Below the pieces are notes generated by a model. That model was not told the DNA's origin, made no database searches, and saw only the letters and a program-made list of their open reading frames with translations. From the NCBI GenBank assembly GCA_963708235.1, contig OY970200.1:620001-684000 (forward strand): a stretch of 64,000 nt of DNA, in the 5' to 3' direction. Origin of the DNA: G963708235 sp963708235. GTDB lineage: Bacteria; Actinomycetota; Acidimicrobiia; Spongiisociales; UBA5794. A program made the translations under genes and the position numbers. This document shows, in pieces, positions 27,700 to 35,868 of this stretch (its first letter is position 1; each line of letters opens with the position of its first letter).

Positions 27700-28689
27700 G
27701 TGGAGGGCAAGAACAAGGTGTTCTCCGGGCTACAGCCCACCGGGAACATCCATCTCGGCAACTACCTCGGGGCGCTTCGCAACTGGGTGAAGCTGCAGGA
27801 CGACTACGAGACCGTCTACTGCGTGGTGGATCTCCATGCCATGACCGTTCCCTATGACCCGGCCGAGTTCCAGAAGGAGCGCCTCGAGGCGGCAAAGGTG
27901 CTCATCGCCTGTGGGATCGACCCGAGCCGGTCGCTGTTCTACTTCCAGAGCCAGGTACCCCAACACGCCGAGCTGTCCTGGATTCTCGGGACGATGACCC
28001 CCACCGGGGTGCTCAACCGGATGACTCAGTGGAAGGACAAACAGGACCAGGGGATCGCCCCCAACCTCGGTCTGTATGCCTATCCGGTGTTGATGGCCGC
28101 CGACATCCTGTTGCATCACGCCAACCTGGTCCCGGTCGGCGACGACCAGCGACAACACCTGGAGATGACCCGCGACCTGGCGGAACGGTTCAACAACCGC
28201 TTCGGCGAGGTGTTCCCCATCCCCGAGGCACTGATCCCCGAGACGTCGGCGCGGGTGATGTCGCTCACCGAGCCCACCGCCAAGATGTCGAAGTCCGAGC
28301 CCAACGAGAAGAGCCGCGTGCTCATCCTCGACTCACCGGACGAGATCCGTAAGAAGATCCGCTCGGCGGTCACCGACTCCGAGCCGACGGTTCGTTACGA
28401 CTGGGACGACAAGCCCGGGGTGTCGAACCTGTTGGAGATCATGTCGGCTTCCACCGGTCGTCCCATTCCCGAACTGGCCGACGAGTACTCGACCGGGGGC
28501 TACGGGGTGTTCAAGGATGCGGTCGCCGAATCGGTGATGTCGGTGCTGGCACCGGTTCGTGCCGCCTACACCCGACTCGATGACGGTGAGGTGGCCAGGG
28601 TGATGCAGAAGGGGGCGCTCGACGCCCGGACCCGTGCCGAGGGGTATCAGCAGCTCGCTCGTCGCGCCGTGGGTCTCGACCGGGTCTGA
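27700..28689 (+). CDS. trpS: tryptophanyl-tRNA synthetase
   Basis: 329 residues from a GTG start after GAAGGGAG. SGLQPTGNIHLGNYLGAL is the HIGH-type ATP motif and AKMSKSEPNEKSRV the KMSKS loop. Charges tRNA-Trp. Length is normal for bacterial TrpRS. Expression should depend on the upstream attenuator. Its last 43 bases overlap the convergent esterase gene. Confidence 0.97.
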   Translation: MEGKNKVFSGLQPTGNIHLGNYLGALRNWVKLQDDYETVYCVVDLHAMTVPYDPAEFQKERLEAAKVLIACGIDPSRSLFYFQSQVPQHAELSWILGTMTPTGVLNRMTQWKDKQDQGIAPNLGLYAYPVLMAADILLHHANLVPVGDDQRQHLEMTRDLAERFNNRFGEVFPIPEALIPETSARVMSLTEPTAKMSKSEPNEKSRVLILDSPDEIRKKIRSAVTDSEPTVRYDWDDKPGVSNLLEIMSASTGRPIPELADEYSTGGYGVFKDAVAESVMSVLAPVRAAYTRLDDGEVARVMQKGALDARTRAEGYQQLARRAVGLDRV

Positions 28690-29891
28690 GTCGCTGCCGG
28701 GGGCTCGGTGCCGGTGACGGCGGCGACGAAACTGATGACCCCGGCGATGGTGTGATGGGTCCGGAACGACTCGACGATATCGAAACCGTGGGTGGCCCCG
28801 GGGAGTTCGACATGGATGACCGGCGCCGTCGAGGTGGCGTCGAGGACGGCGGCGAACTGGGCGGATTCGCGGGCCGGAACCAGCGAGTCGTGGGTCCCGT
28901 GGATGACGAGGAACGGTGGTGCGTCGCCGCGCACCAGATCGAGCGGTGAGGCCGACCGCCAGCGGGCCTCATCGGATCCGGCCCGGCTCTTCATCAGCTC
29001 GATGCCGATGAACGGCCACGGGTCACGGGTGTGGTTGCGGTTGAGTAGATCGAAGATGCCGTAGAAGGGCACCGCCCCCGCCACCGACAGGTCGAGGTGC
29101 TCGAAACCGGGCTGGTAGCGGAGATCACCGGACGACAGTGCCAGGTGGGCCGCCAGGTGCGCACCCGCCGAGCTCCCGGTCACCACGATGGCATCCGGGT
29201 CGATCCCGAACCCCGTCCCCTCGGTCTTGAGCCAGGCCAGTGCCCGTTTCAACGCCACGGCCGGCTCCGGCCAGGTTGCCGTCGGGGTCAACGGGTAATC
29301 GGCGGCGACCCCGATCCATCCGTGGCGGGCGGTGCGATGGAGCAGCGGTCGCCCCGACTGGCGACGGTTACCGCCGTGCCAGCCGCCACCGTGGACCTGG
29401 AGGATGGTGGGACGTGGGCCGGCCGGGGACCGGTTGCGGGATCGGTAGATGTCCAGGGTCAACCCGGGGGCGTACTCGACCTCGACGCGTTCCACATCGC
29501 CCGGAACCCGGTAGGGATAGGCGGCGAGGGCCCGGAGCCACTGGACGGCGCCCTTGGTGGTGTGGGCCACGCCAGCGGCGGCGAGGGCGTTCACCATGAT
29601 GCCACCGGTTCGGAGCGAACGGGAGAAGGCAACCAGCAGCAACACCGACGAGATGACGGTGAGCCACAACCCGATCTGGCCGACCACCGAACCGAGGACA
29701 CCGAGTCGCCAGACACCGGCGGTCAGCAGGACCCGCCACAACAGCCGCAGCGGGACAGTTTCGGTGGTGAGCATCACCGGGAGCCAAGGTGGTCGCCGCG
29801 ACGGACGTGAATCGACCAGCGGGGGCCGGACGGCGTTGACCGCGGCGAGCAGCCCCAACAGGCTCAACACGAGATAGATCGACGCCACCAT
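28647..29891 (-). CDS. membrane-anchored alpha/beta-hydrolase (esterase)
   Basis: 414 residues. Two to three N-terminal membrane helices (residues ~1-105) precede a hormone-sensitive-lipase-like esterase domain. HGGGWHGG forms the oxyanion hole. VTGSSAGAHLAAHLAL holds the catalytic Ser, IHGTHDSLVPA the Asp and LPGATHGFD the His. It should hydrolyse lipid or xenobiotic esters at the membrane; the substrate is unknown. Its 3' end overlaps trpS tail to tail. Confidence 0.88.
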   Translation of the reverse strand: MVASIYLVLSLLGLLAAVNAVRPPLVDSRPSRRPPWLPVMLTTETVPLRLLWRVLLTAGVWRLGVLGSVVGQIGLWLTVISSVLLLVAFSRSLRTGGIMVNALAAAGVAHTTKGAVQWLRALAAYPYRVPGDVERVEVEYAPGLTLDIYRSRNRSPAGPRPTILQVHGGGWHGGNRRQSGRPLLHRTARHGWIGVAADYPLTPTATWPEPAVALKRALAWLKTEGTGFGIDPDAIVVTGSSAGAHLAAHLALSSGDLRYQPGFEHLDLSVAGAVPFYGIFDLLNRNHTRDPWPFIGIELMKSRAGSDEARWRSASPLDLVRGDAPPFLVIHGTHDSLVPARESAQFAAVLDATSTAPVIHVELPGATHGFDIVESFRTHHTIAGVISFVAAVTGTEPPAATQTRSRPTARRASC

Positions 29892-30016
29892 CGTCCGAGG
29901 TTAGGAACCTCCGTGACGCTGGGTCGGGAGCCCGGAACGGTGTCAAGGGCGAAGCTGGCGGCCCCGGGGCCGGTGGTAGCCTTCCGGGGCTGGCATTTCA
30001 AGAGGCGGAGGGTGCT

Positions 30017-31177
30017 GTGGAGATCGAGATCGGAATCGCAAAATCCGGTCGTCGGGCCTGGGGCTTCGACGACATCGCAATCGTACCGTCGAGAAGGACC
30101 CGCGACCCAGACGATGTCGACCTGTCGTGGGAGATCGACGCCTACACCTTCGAACTCCCGATGATGGCCTCGGCGATGGACTCGGCGGTCAGTCCGGAGA
30201 CGGCGATCGAGATCGGTCGCCTCGGTGGTCTCGCCGTGCTCAACCTCGAAGGCCTGTGGACCCGTTACGAGGATCCGATCCCGCTCTACGACGAGATCGG
30301 CTCGCTGTCGGCCGAGAAGGCCACCCGCAGGATGCAGGAGATCTACCAGGAGCCCGTGAAGCCGGAGCTGATCGGTCAGCGCGTGGCGGAGCTACGGGCA
30401 GCCGACATCATCACCTCGGCCAGCCTCACCCCGCAGAACGTCGGTAGCTGGGGCAAGATCGCCATCGATGCCGGACTGCACGTCCTGGTGATCCAGGGGA
30501 CCGTGGTCTCCGCCGAGCATGTGTCCTCCAAGTCCGAACCGCTCGACCTCAACCGGTTCATCGCCGAGCAGGAGATCCCGATCATCGTCGGTGGCTGCGC
30601 CTCCTACTCCGGGGCGCTGCATCTGATGCGGACCGGGGCCGCCGGTGTGCTCGTCGGGGTCGGTCCGGGTGCCGCCTGCACCTCACGCGGGGTCCTCGGG
30701 ATCGGTGTGCCCCAGGCAACGGCGATCGCCGACGCCGCCGGGGCCCGCATCCGCTACCTCGAAGAGACCGGTCGCTACGTCCATGTGATCGCCGACGGCG
30801 GGATGCGAACCGGCGGCGACGTCGCCAAGGCGATCGCCTGCGGCGCCGATGCGGTGATGATCGGTTCTCCGCTCGCCGCCGCCCAGGAGGCACCCGCCAG
30901 TGGGCACCACTGGGGGATGGCGACGTTCCATCCCACCCTGCCGCGTGGCGCCAGGGTCGAGACCACCACGCTGGGGACGCTGGAGGAGATCCTGCTCGGG
31001 CCTGCCCGTGAGAACGACGGACGCCGCAACCTCTTCGGGGCGTTGCGGGTCTCGATGGCGACCACCGGGTACGCCAACGTCAAGGAGTTCCAGAAGGCCG
31101 AGGTCATGGTGGCCCCGGCGTTGCAGAGCGAGGGCAAGCAGCTCCAGCGGTCGCAGAACATCGGGATGGGTCGGTGA
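30017..31177 (+). CDS. guaB3: GuaB3-family IMP dehydrogenase-related protein
   Basis: 386 residues from a GTG preceded by GGAGGG. The IMPDH barrel is present without the CBS regulatory pair. ELPMMASAMDSAVSPETA, VGVGPGAACTSRGVLGIGVP (active-site loop with Cys) and VIADGGMRTGGDVAKAIACG are seen. This short group, common in actinobacteria, has been linked to guanine nucleotide synthesis. Whether it replaces canonical GuaB here cannot be judged, as none is in the window. guaA starts seven bases after its stop. Confidence 0.9.
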   Translation: MEIEIGIAKSGRRAWGFDDIAIVPSRRTRDPDDVDLSWEIDAYTFELPMMASAMDSAVSPETAIEIGRLGGLAVLNLEGLWTRYEDPIPLYDEIGSLSAEKATRRMQEIYQEPVKPELIGQRVAELRAADIITSASLTPQNVGSWGKIAIDAGLHVLVIQGTVVSAEHVSSKSEPLDLNRFIAEQEIPIIVGGCASYSGALHLMRTGAAGVLVGVGPGAACTSRGVLGIGVPQATAIADAAGARIRYLEETGRYVHVIADGGMRTGGDVAKAIACGADAVMIGSPLAAAQEAPASGHHWGMATFHPTLPRGARVETTTLGTLEEILLGPARENDGRRNLFGALRVSMATTGYANVKEFQKAEVMVAPALQSEGKQLQRSQNIGMGR

Positions 31178-31184
31178 TCGAGGC

Positions 31185-32759
31185 GTGAGTGCCCAGCCTG
31201 CCGCCAGCCACGGTCACGCCTCGGCAGGTGATTTCGACAAGGTCGTGGTCGTCGATTTCGGCGCCCAGTACGCCCAGCTCATCGCCCGGCGGGTGCGCGA
31301 AGCCCATGTCTTCTCGGAGATTGTCTCGCGCACCATCACCGCCGAGGAGATGCGTCGTCGCAATCCGATCGGGATCATCCTGTCGGGAGGGCCGGCGTCG
31401 GTGTACGCCGACGGCGCCTACGAGATCGATCCCGGGATCCTCGAGTTGGGGATCCCGGTGCTGGGCATCTGTTACGGCCACCAGGTGCTCGCCCATACCC
31501 TCGGCGGGCAGGTCGACCGGACGGGAGTCGCCGAGTATGGGCGGACCCGTCTCGACGTGTGCGATCCGGGGACGCTGTTCCACGAGCTGCCGTTGGAGCA
31601 GTCGGTCTGGATGAGCCACGGTGACGCCGTGGTCGCCGCTCCACCCGGATTCCGGGTGACCGCATCTACCGAGGATTCTCCCGTTGCCGCCATGGAGGAC
31701 CCGGACAAGGGTCTGTACGGGGTGCAGTTCCACCCGGAGGTCGGTCACACCGAACGGGGTCAGGAGGTGCTCAAGCATTTCCTCTACGAAGGATGCAAGG
31801 CACGGCCCACCTGGACCCATGTCGGGATCATCGAGCAGGCGGTTGCGGAGATCCGCGCCAACGTCGGCGACGCCAAGGTCATCTGCGGGTTGTCCGGAGG
31901 GGTCGACTCGTCGGTGGCGGCGGCGCTGGTCCACAAGGCCATCGGCGACCAGCTCGTCTGCGTCTTCGTCGACCACGGTCTGATGCGTCAGGGCGAGGCG
32001 GAGCAGGTCGAGGAGACCTTCCTGCGCAACTTCCACGTCAACCTGATCCACGTCAAGGCCGAGGACCGCTTCCTCGACCGGCTCGCCGGGGTGACCGACC
32101 CCGAGGAGAAGCGCAAGATCATCGGTGAGACCTTCATCAGGGTCTTCGAAGAGGTCGCCGCCGACGTCTCCGACGCCAAGTTCCTGGTCCAGGGAACCCT
32201 GTATCCAGATGTCATCGAGTCGGGCACCGCCGACGCCGCCAAGATCAAGAGCCACCACAACGTCGGCGGGCTCCCCGAGGACATGGACTTCCAACTGGTG
32301 GAGCCGCTGCGGGATCTGTTCAAGGACGAGGTCCGTGCGGTCGGCGAGGAGCTCGGTCTGCCCGAGGAGATCGTATGGCGTCAGCCGTTCCCCGGGCCCG
32401 GTCTTGCCGTCCGGATCATCGGCGACGTCACCAGGGAACGTCTCGACATCCTGCGGGCTGCCGACACCATCGTTACCGAGGAGATCCGCCGTGCCGGGCT
32501 GTACCGGGAGATCTGGCAGAGCTTCGGTGTACTCCCCGCCATCCGCTCGGTCGGTGTCCAGGGCGACGGTCGCACCTATGCGTACCCGCTGATCCTGCGG
32601 GCGGTGACCTCTGAGGATGCCATGACCGCCGACTGGGCCCGGATCCCCTACGACGTGCTGGAACGGATCTCGTCCCGGGTGATCAACGAGGTCCCCGGGA
32701 TCAACCGCGTCGCCTACGACATCTCCTCGAAGCCCCCCGCCACCATCGAGTGGGAGTAG
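31185..32759 (+). CDS. guaA: GMP synthase (glutamine-hydrolysing)
   Basis: 524 residues from the GTG at 31185. Converts XMP to GMP. The class I glutaminase domain has VVVDFGAQYAQLIARRVRE, VLGICYGHQ (Cys nucleophile) and VQFHPEVGHTERG. The ATP-pyrophosphatase domain has VICGLSGGVDSSVAAAL, and the dimerisation domain ends YDISSKPPATIEWE. All catalytic parts are intact. Operon with guaB3. Confidence 0.97.
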   Translation: MSAQPAASHGHASAGDFDKVVVVDFGAQYAQLIARRVREAHVFSEIVSRTITAEEMRRRNPIGIILSGGPASVYADGAYEIDPGILELGIPVLGICYGHQVLAHTLGGQVDRTGVAEYGRTRLDVCDPGTLFHELPLEQSVWMSHGDAVVAAPPGFRVTASTEDSPVAAMEDPDKGLYGVQFHPEVGHTERGQEVLKHFLYEGCKARPTWTHVGIIEQAVAEIRANVGDAKVICGLSGGVDSSVAAALVHKAIGDQLVCVFVDHGLMRQGEAEQVEETFLRNFHVNLIHVKAEDRFLDRLAGVTDPEEKRKIIGETFIRVFEEVAADVSDAKFLVQGTLYPDVIESGTADAAKIKSHHNVGGLPEDMDFQLVEPLRDLFKDEVRAVGEELGLPEEIVWRQPFPGPGLAVRIIGDVTRERLDILRAADTIVTEEIRRAGLYREIWQSFGVLPAIRSVGVQGDGRTYAYPLILRAVTSEDAMTADWARIPYDVLERISSRVINEVPGINRVAYDISSKPPATIEWE

Positions 32760-32787
32760 CCCCTCGGCGGGCCACCGGAGCTGGTCG

Positions 32788-32826
32788 TACTCATGTCATG
32801 AGGATGCGATACTCCTGAGATGAGTA
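32788..32826 (+). promoter_or_regulatory. paired palindromes over the vapB-vapC-nadQ-like promoter
   Basis: TACTCATG-T-CATGAGGA (32788-32804, one mismatch) and TACTC-N7-GAGTA (32810-32826, with ATGAGTA as right arm) lie 22 bases apart centre to centre. A possible -10, GATACT (32808-32813), places transcription start at the vapB ATG (32820), inside the second palindrome, implying a leaderless message. The half-sites match those at nadA. They could bind VapBC, the NadQ-like protein, or both. Confidence 0.6.
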
Positions 32827-33065
32827 AACGACTCCAGGTGGTCCTCGACGACGACGAGTTCCGGGCCGTCGAAGCAGCAGCCAAGGCCGAGGGTCGCACC
32901 GTCTCGGCATGGGTGCGGTCGACGCTTCGGGGTGCCTACACCGGGCGGCCGGTTGCCGAGCGGGATGCCAAGTTGGCGGCCATCCGGCAGGCGGCAGCGC
33001 ACGAGTTTCCCGCCGGCGACATCGAACAGATGCTGGCTGAGATCGAGTCGGGATACGTTCGTTGA
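32820..33065 (+). CDS. vapB: VapB-type ribbon-helix-helix antitoxin
   Basis: 81 residues. MSKRLQVVLDDDEFRAVEAA begins a ribbon-helix-helix DNA-binding fold. VSAWVRSTLRGAY completes the second helix. The C-terminal half should wrap the toxin. It overlaps vapC by four bases (TTGA). No ribosome site is visible, and the start lies within the operator. Confidence 0.85.
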   Translation: MSKRLQVVLDDDEFRAVEAAAKAEGRTVSAWVRSTLRGAYTGRPVAERDAKLAAIRQAAAHEFPAGDIEQMLAEIESGYVR

Positions 33066-33460
33066 TCTTTGTCGATTCCAACATTCCGATGTACATCGTC
33101 GGAGCCGATCACCCCCACAAGGACCGTGCCGTCAGCGCCGTGGAACGGGCGGTTGCCGATGGCGTCCCTTTGGTTACGGACGCCGAGGTGTTCCAGGAGA
33201 TCTTGCACCGGTACGGGGCGATCAAACGACTGGATGCGGTGACTCCGGCGTTCCATGTGCTCTCGCAGCTGGTCGATCATGTCGAGGCGGTCACCTTCGA
33301 AGATGTTCGGGTCGCCAAGGAACTCCTGCTGGCCACTCACGGCCTGTCGGCCCGCGACTCCATCCATGTCGCCATCATGCGTCGCATCGGGTCCGACAGG
33401 ATCCTGACGTTCGACCGCGGATTCCAGCAGGTTCACGGCGTGACCATCGTCAGCGTGTGA
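33062..33460 (+). CDS. vapC: VapC-type PIN-domain ribonuclease toxin
   Basis: 132 residues from a TTG overlapping the antitoxin stop. FVDSNIPMYIVG gives the first acidic residue, DAEVFQEILHRY the second, LSARDSIHVAIM the third and ILTFDRGFQQV the last, so the four-acid PIN metal site looks complete. VapC toxins cleave tRNA or rRNA. The nadQ-like gene starts 23 bases later. Confidence 0.9.
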   Translation: MIFVDSNIPMYIVGADHPHKDRAVSAVERAVADGVPLVTDAEVFQEILHRYGAIKRLDAVTPAFHVLSQLVDHVEAVTFEDVRVAKELLLATHGLSARDSIHVAIMRRIGSDRILTFDRGFQQVHGVTIVSV

Positions 33461-33483
33461 CCGGTCCCGGTACCATCACCGGC

Positions 33484-34404
33484 ATGCAAGGTTCCGACAT
33501 CGAGGTGACGTTGGACGCCGTCATCATGGCGGTGACCGACGGGCATCCCCGGGTGGTCACCCTCACCGACGATGACGGCTCCATCCGCATCCCTTCAGGT
33601 CCGCTCGATCCGGCGATCGACAAGACGCTGGAGCGCGCCCTCCGCCGTTGGATTTCGGAGCAGGCCGGGATCGAGATCGGCTACGCCGAGCAGCTCTACA
33701 CCTTCGGCGACCGGGGGAGGGGCGCCCCGCCCGGCAGCGATTGCAGCCGCTGGCTCTCCGTCGCCTACCTGGCGCTGGTCCGCGAGGCCGAGATCCCCGC
33801 CCCGGCGACCTGGACCGACATCTATGACCTGTTCCCCTGGGAGGACCACCGCCATGGCCCACCCGGGATCATCGCAGACCACCTGCTTCCCGCCCTCGAC
33901 GCATGGGCCGCCACCGAGGATGAAGGTGGTGATGTCCGCCGCCAGCGCATCGACGTGATGTTCGGCCGCGCCGCCGGCTGGGACGGCATCCGCGTCCTCG
34001 AACGGTACGAGCTGCTCTACGAAGCCGGGCTGATCGCCGAGGCATATCTCGACGCCGGCAAAGCGGTCCCCGGGTCCACCGCCGGTAAGTCGATGGCGGT
34101 GGACCTGCGCCGCATCGCCGCAGCCGCCCTCGGCCGTCTCCGTGGCAAGCTCACCTACCGACCAGTGGTCTTCGAGCTATTGCCTGACCGGTTCACCCTC
34201 GGCGAACTGCAGCGCACCGTCGAGGCACTGTCAGGGGTCCGCATCCACACCCAGAACTTCCGTCGCCTGATCGAACGCAACGGTCTGGTCGAAGGCACCG
34301 GCGACACCGCCGCCACCGGCGGCCGCCCCGCCGAACTGTTCCGCTTCCGCTCCGAGGTCCTCCGAGAGCGCCCGCGACCCGGCGTGGGAGTCCCGTACCG
34401 GTGA
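33484..34404 (+). CDS. NadQ/NrtR-type NAD regulator (degenerate NUDIX plus winged helix)
   Basis: 306 residues from the ATG at 33484; the frame is open upstream through vapC. Residues ~1-150 form a NUDIX-like fold whose box is decayed (RRWISEQAGI where REUxEExGU is expected), so it should sense rather than hydrolyse. The C-terminal ~90 residues (RGKLTYRPVVFELLP, RFTLGELQRTVEALSG, IHTQNFRRLIERNGLVEGT) are the winged-helix domain of NrtR/NadQ regulators. These repress NAD biosynthesis genes and respond to NAD metabolites. nadABC lies 3 kb downstream. It is probably co-transcribed with vapBC. Confidence 0.85.
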   Translation: MQGSDIEVTLDAVIMAVTDGHPRVVTLTDDDGSIRIPSGPLDPAIDKTLERALRRWISEQAGIEIGYAEQLYTFGDRGRGAPPGSDCSRWLSVAYLALVREAEIPAPATWTDIYDLFPWEDHRHGPPGIIADHLLPALDAWAATEDEGGDVRRQRIDVMFGRAAGWDGIRVLERYELLYEAGLIAEAYLDAGKAVPGSTAGKSMAVDLRRIAAAALGRLRGKLTYRPVVFELLPDRFTLGELQRTVEALSGVRIHTQNFRRLIERNGLVEGTGDTAATGGRPAELFRFRSEVLRERPRPGVGVPYR

Positions 34405-34592
34405 TCCTGGGGTACCTGCAAGCGGCTCCGCGGTCTACCGCGGCCGGTGCACCGCGTCGCTCTGGCTTTGTCCATTCGTTGGCTTCGGTGGCGGGGTCCT
34501 CGACGCGGCGGGACCGGCGTGCGGCGGACATTGCCAGCGCGGAACGTGAGGCCTCGCCATCCACCGCGCCGGAGGCGCTCGGCCCCGCTGCT

Positions 34593-34608
34593 ACCATGAT
34601 GTCATGGT
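34593..34608 (+). promoter_or_regulatory. palindrome over the antitoxin start codon
   Basis: ACCATGA-TG-TCATGGT, 7-bp perfect arms, includes the antitoxin ATG (34604-34606). It probably serves as autoregulatory operator. The absence of a ribosome site suggests a leaderless transcript. The 200 bases before it (34405-34592) hold nothing I recognise. Confidence 0.55.
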
Positions 34609-34816
34609 GCGAAAGGCCACGACGATCCGAATTCCGGGGGAACTCGCCGACACCGCCGAGGTGGTGGCGCGCGCTCGCGGCGTCAGCGTCAACCAGCTGA
34701 TCCTCGATGCGCTGCAAGCCGAGGTGGATAGGGTTCGGCAGGACGAGGAGTTCATGTCGTTGCTCCGCAACCTGGTTGAGCGGGACAAAGAGATCCTCGA
34801 CCGACTGGCCCAGTGA
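34604..34816 (+). CDS. ribbon-helix-helix antitoxin of a Doc-type toxin
   Basis: 70 residues. ATTIRIPGELADTAEVVARA and GVSVNQLILDAL form a ribbon-helix-helix (Arc/MetJ-like) DNA-binding unit. The acidic helix to the end should contact the toxin. The stop overlaps the toxin GTG (GTGA). This antitoxin is Arc-like rather than Phd-like, a known but less common partner for Doc/Fic-type toxins. Confidence 0.8.
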   Translation: MVRKATTIRIPGELADTAEVVARARGVSVNQLILDALQAEVDRVRQDEEFMSLLRNLVERDKEILDRLAQ

Positions 34817-35219
34817 GGTACCTCACCCTTGCCGAGGCGATTCTCGTCGCCGAGGCAGTCACCGGCATGGATGCCCGGACCCTGACGAGGGTGACGAGAG
34901 TCGAGTCCTCCTTGATTCCGCCCTCCACGCACCGCAGGCAGGCTTCGCTGATGAAGAGTTCTACCCGTCTGCTGTCGACAAGGCGGCGGTGCTCGTCGTT
35001 CGCATCGCGCGGAACCACCCGCTGCCCGATGGAAACAAGCGGCTGGCGTGGCAGTGTCTCACCCTGTTTCTCGCCTTGAATGGTCACCATCTTGAAGCGC
35101 CTGCCGACGACGCAGTGTCCCTGATGATGGCGATCGCGGCGGGTGAACACGACGAAGGTTCAGTGGCCACTTGGCTTCGGGACCGGGTTGTCCTGGTTCC
35201 TGGGCAGACGGGCAAGTGA
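34813..35219 (+). pseudogene. doc: Doc-type Fic toxin, disrupted by a one-base deletion
   Basis: The GTG at 34813 gives RYLTLAEAILVAEAVTGMDA, the Doc N-terminus. Near 34905-34910 the frame breaks. The continuation LLDSALHAPQAGFADEEFYP, then IARNHPLPDGNKRLAW (the Fic/Doc kinase motif HPLPDGNKR) and FLALNG, is in another frame to 35219. Adding back one base (GAGTCCCTCC for GAGTCCTCC) gives VESLLDSALHA and 135 residues, normal for Doc. Doc phosphorylates EF-Tu. Because a toxin can be lost freely, a real mutation is as likely as a sequence error. Confidence 0.8.
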
Positions 35220-35837
35220 AGCGGAGGGGTTGCCGCCCGCCTTGCTGATCCGACCCAGGTACGTCTCGCCTCGCGGCGACAGCCGGTAGCCCACCTGCAG
35301 ACTTTCTGTCAGGCCGAGAGCTTTGAGTTTGCGGATGTCGGTCTTGAAGGGCTGGGTTTCCCATTCGGTGCCGGTGAGGCGGGTCATCTCGACGGCGAGG
35401 TCGGGGGCGCGGCGGCCGGGGTTGGCGGCGATCAGATCGAGGGCGAGGGTGGTCCAGGGGCCACGCGAGCCGGCGGTGTCGTAGCGGGCCAGGCGTCGGG
35501 AGATCTCGGCGACGTCGTCGTCGGAGAGGTCGGTGTCGTTGCGGAGGGCGATGCGGGGGTCCTCGCCGATGCGGTGGAAGCGAATCAGGTAGTCGGTGCC
35601 CTCGGTCCGTTGCGACAGCTCGGTGCGGACGTCGTCGGCGGTGGCGTGACCGGCGGCAGTGGCGTCGTTGTCGGAGATCGCTGCGGGGTCGATGGGGTCC
35701 ACGGCGTCGATAGACAGGACACCGACGGGGGTCTGGAGGGTGCCCCCGGTCTTTACCGACGGGCGGCGCCAGCGTCGGAAGGCCACCGTCACCGAACCGT
35801 CCTCGACCTGGGACCAGAGTCGCTTCGGGATGATCAC
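35160..35837 (-). CDS. ASCH-like protein with C-terminal winged helix
   Basis: 225 residues from the GTG at 35837. The first half (IIPKRLWSQVEDGSVTVAFRR, VLSIDAVDPIDPAAI, DYLIRFHRIG) resembles the ASCH/PUA-like fold linked to RNA binding. The second half (DVAEISRRLARYD, APDLAVEMTRLTG, FKTDIRKLKALGLTES, YRLSPRGETYL) reads as a winged helix. The combination suggests a nucleic-acid-binding protein; the target is unknown. Its 3' end overlaps doc by 60 bases tail to tail. Confidence 0.65.
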   Translation of the reverse strand: MIIPKRLWSQVEDGSVTVAFRRWRRPSVKTGGTLQTPVGVLSIDAVDPIDPAAISDNDATAAGHATADDVRTELSQRTEGTDYLIRFHRIGEDPRIALRNDTDLSDDDVAEISRRLARYDTAGSRGPWTTLALDLIAANPGRRAPDLAVEMTRLTGTEWETQPFKTDIRKLKALGLTESLQVGYRLSPRGETYLGRISKAGGNPSASLARLPRNQDNPVPKPSGH

Positions 35838-35868
35838 GGCGTCACCGTAGCCAACACCGGCCGCCGGG

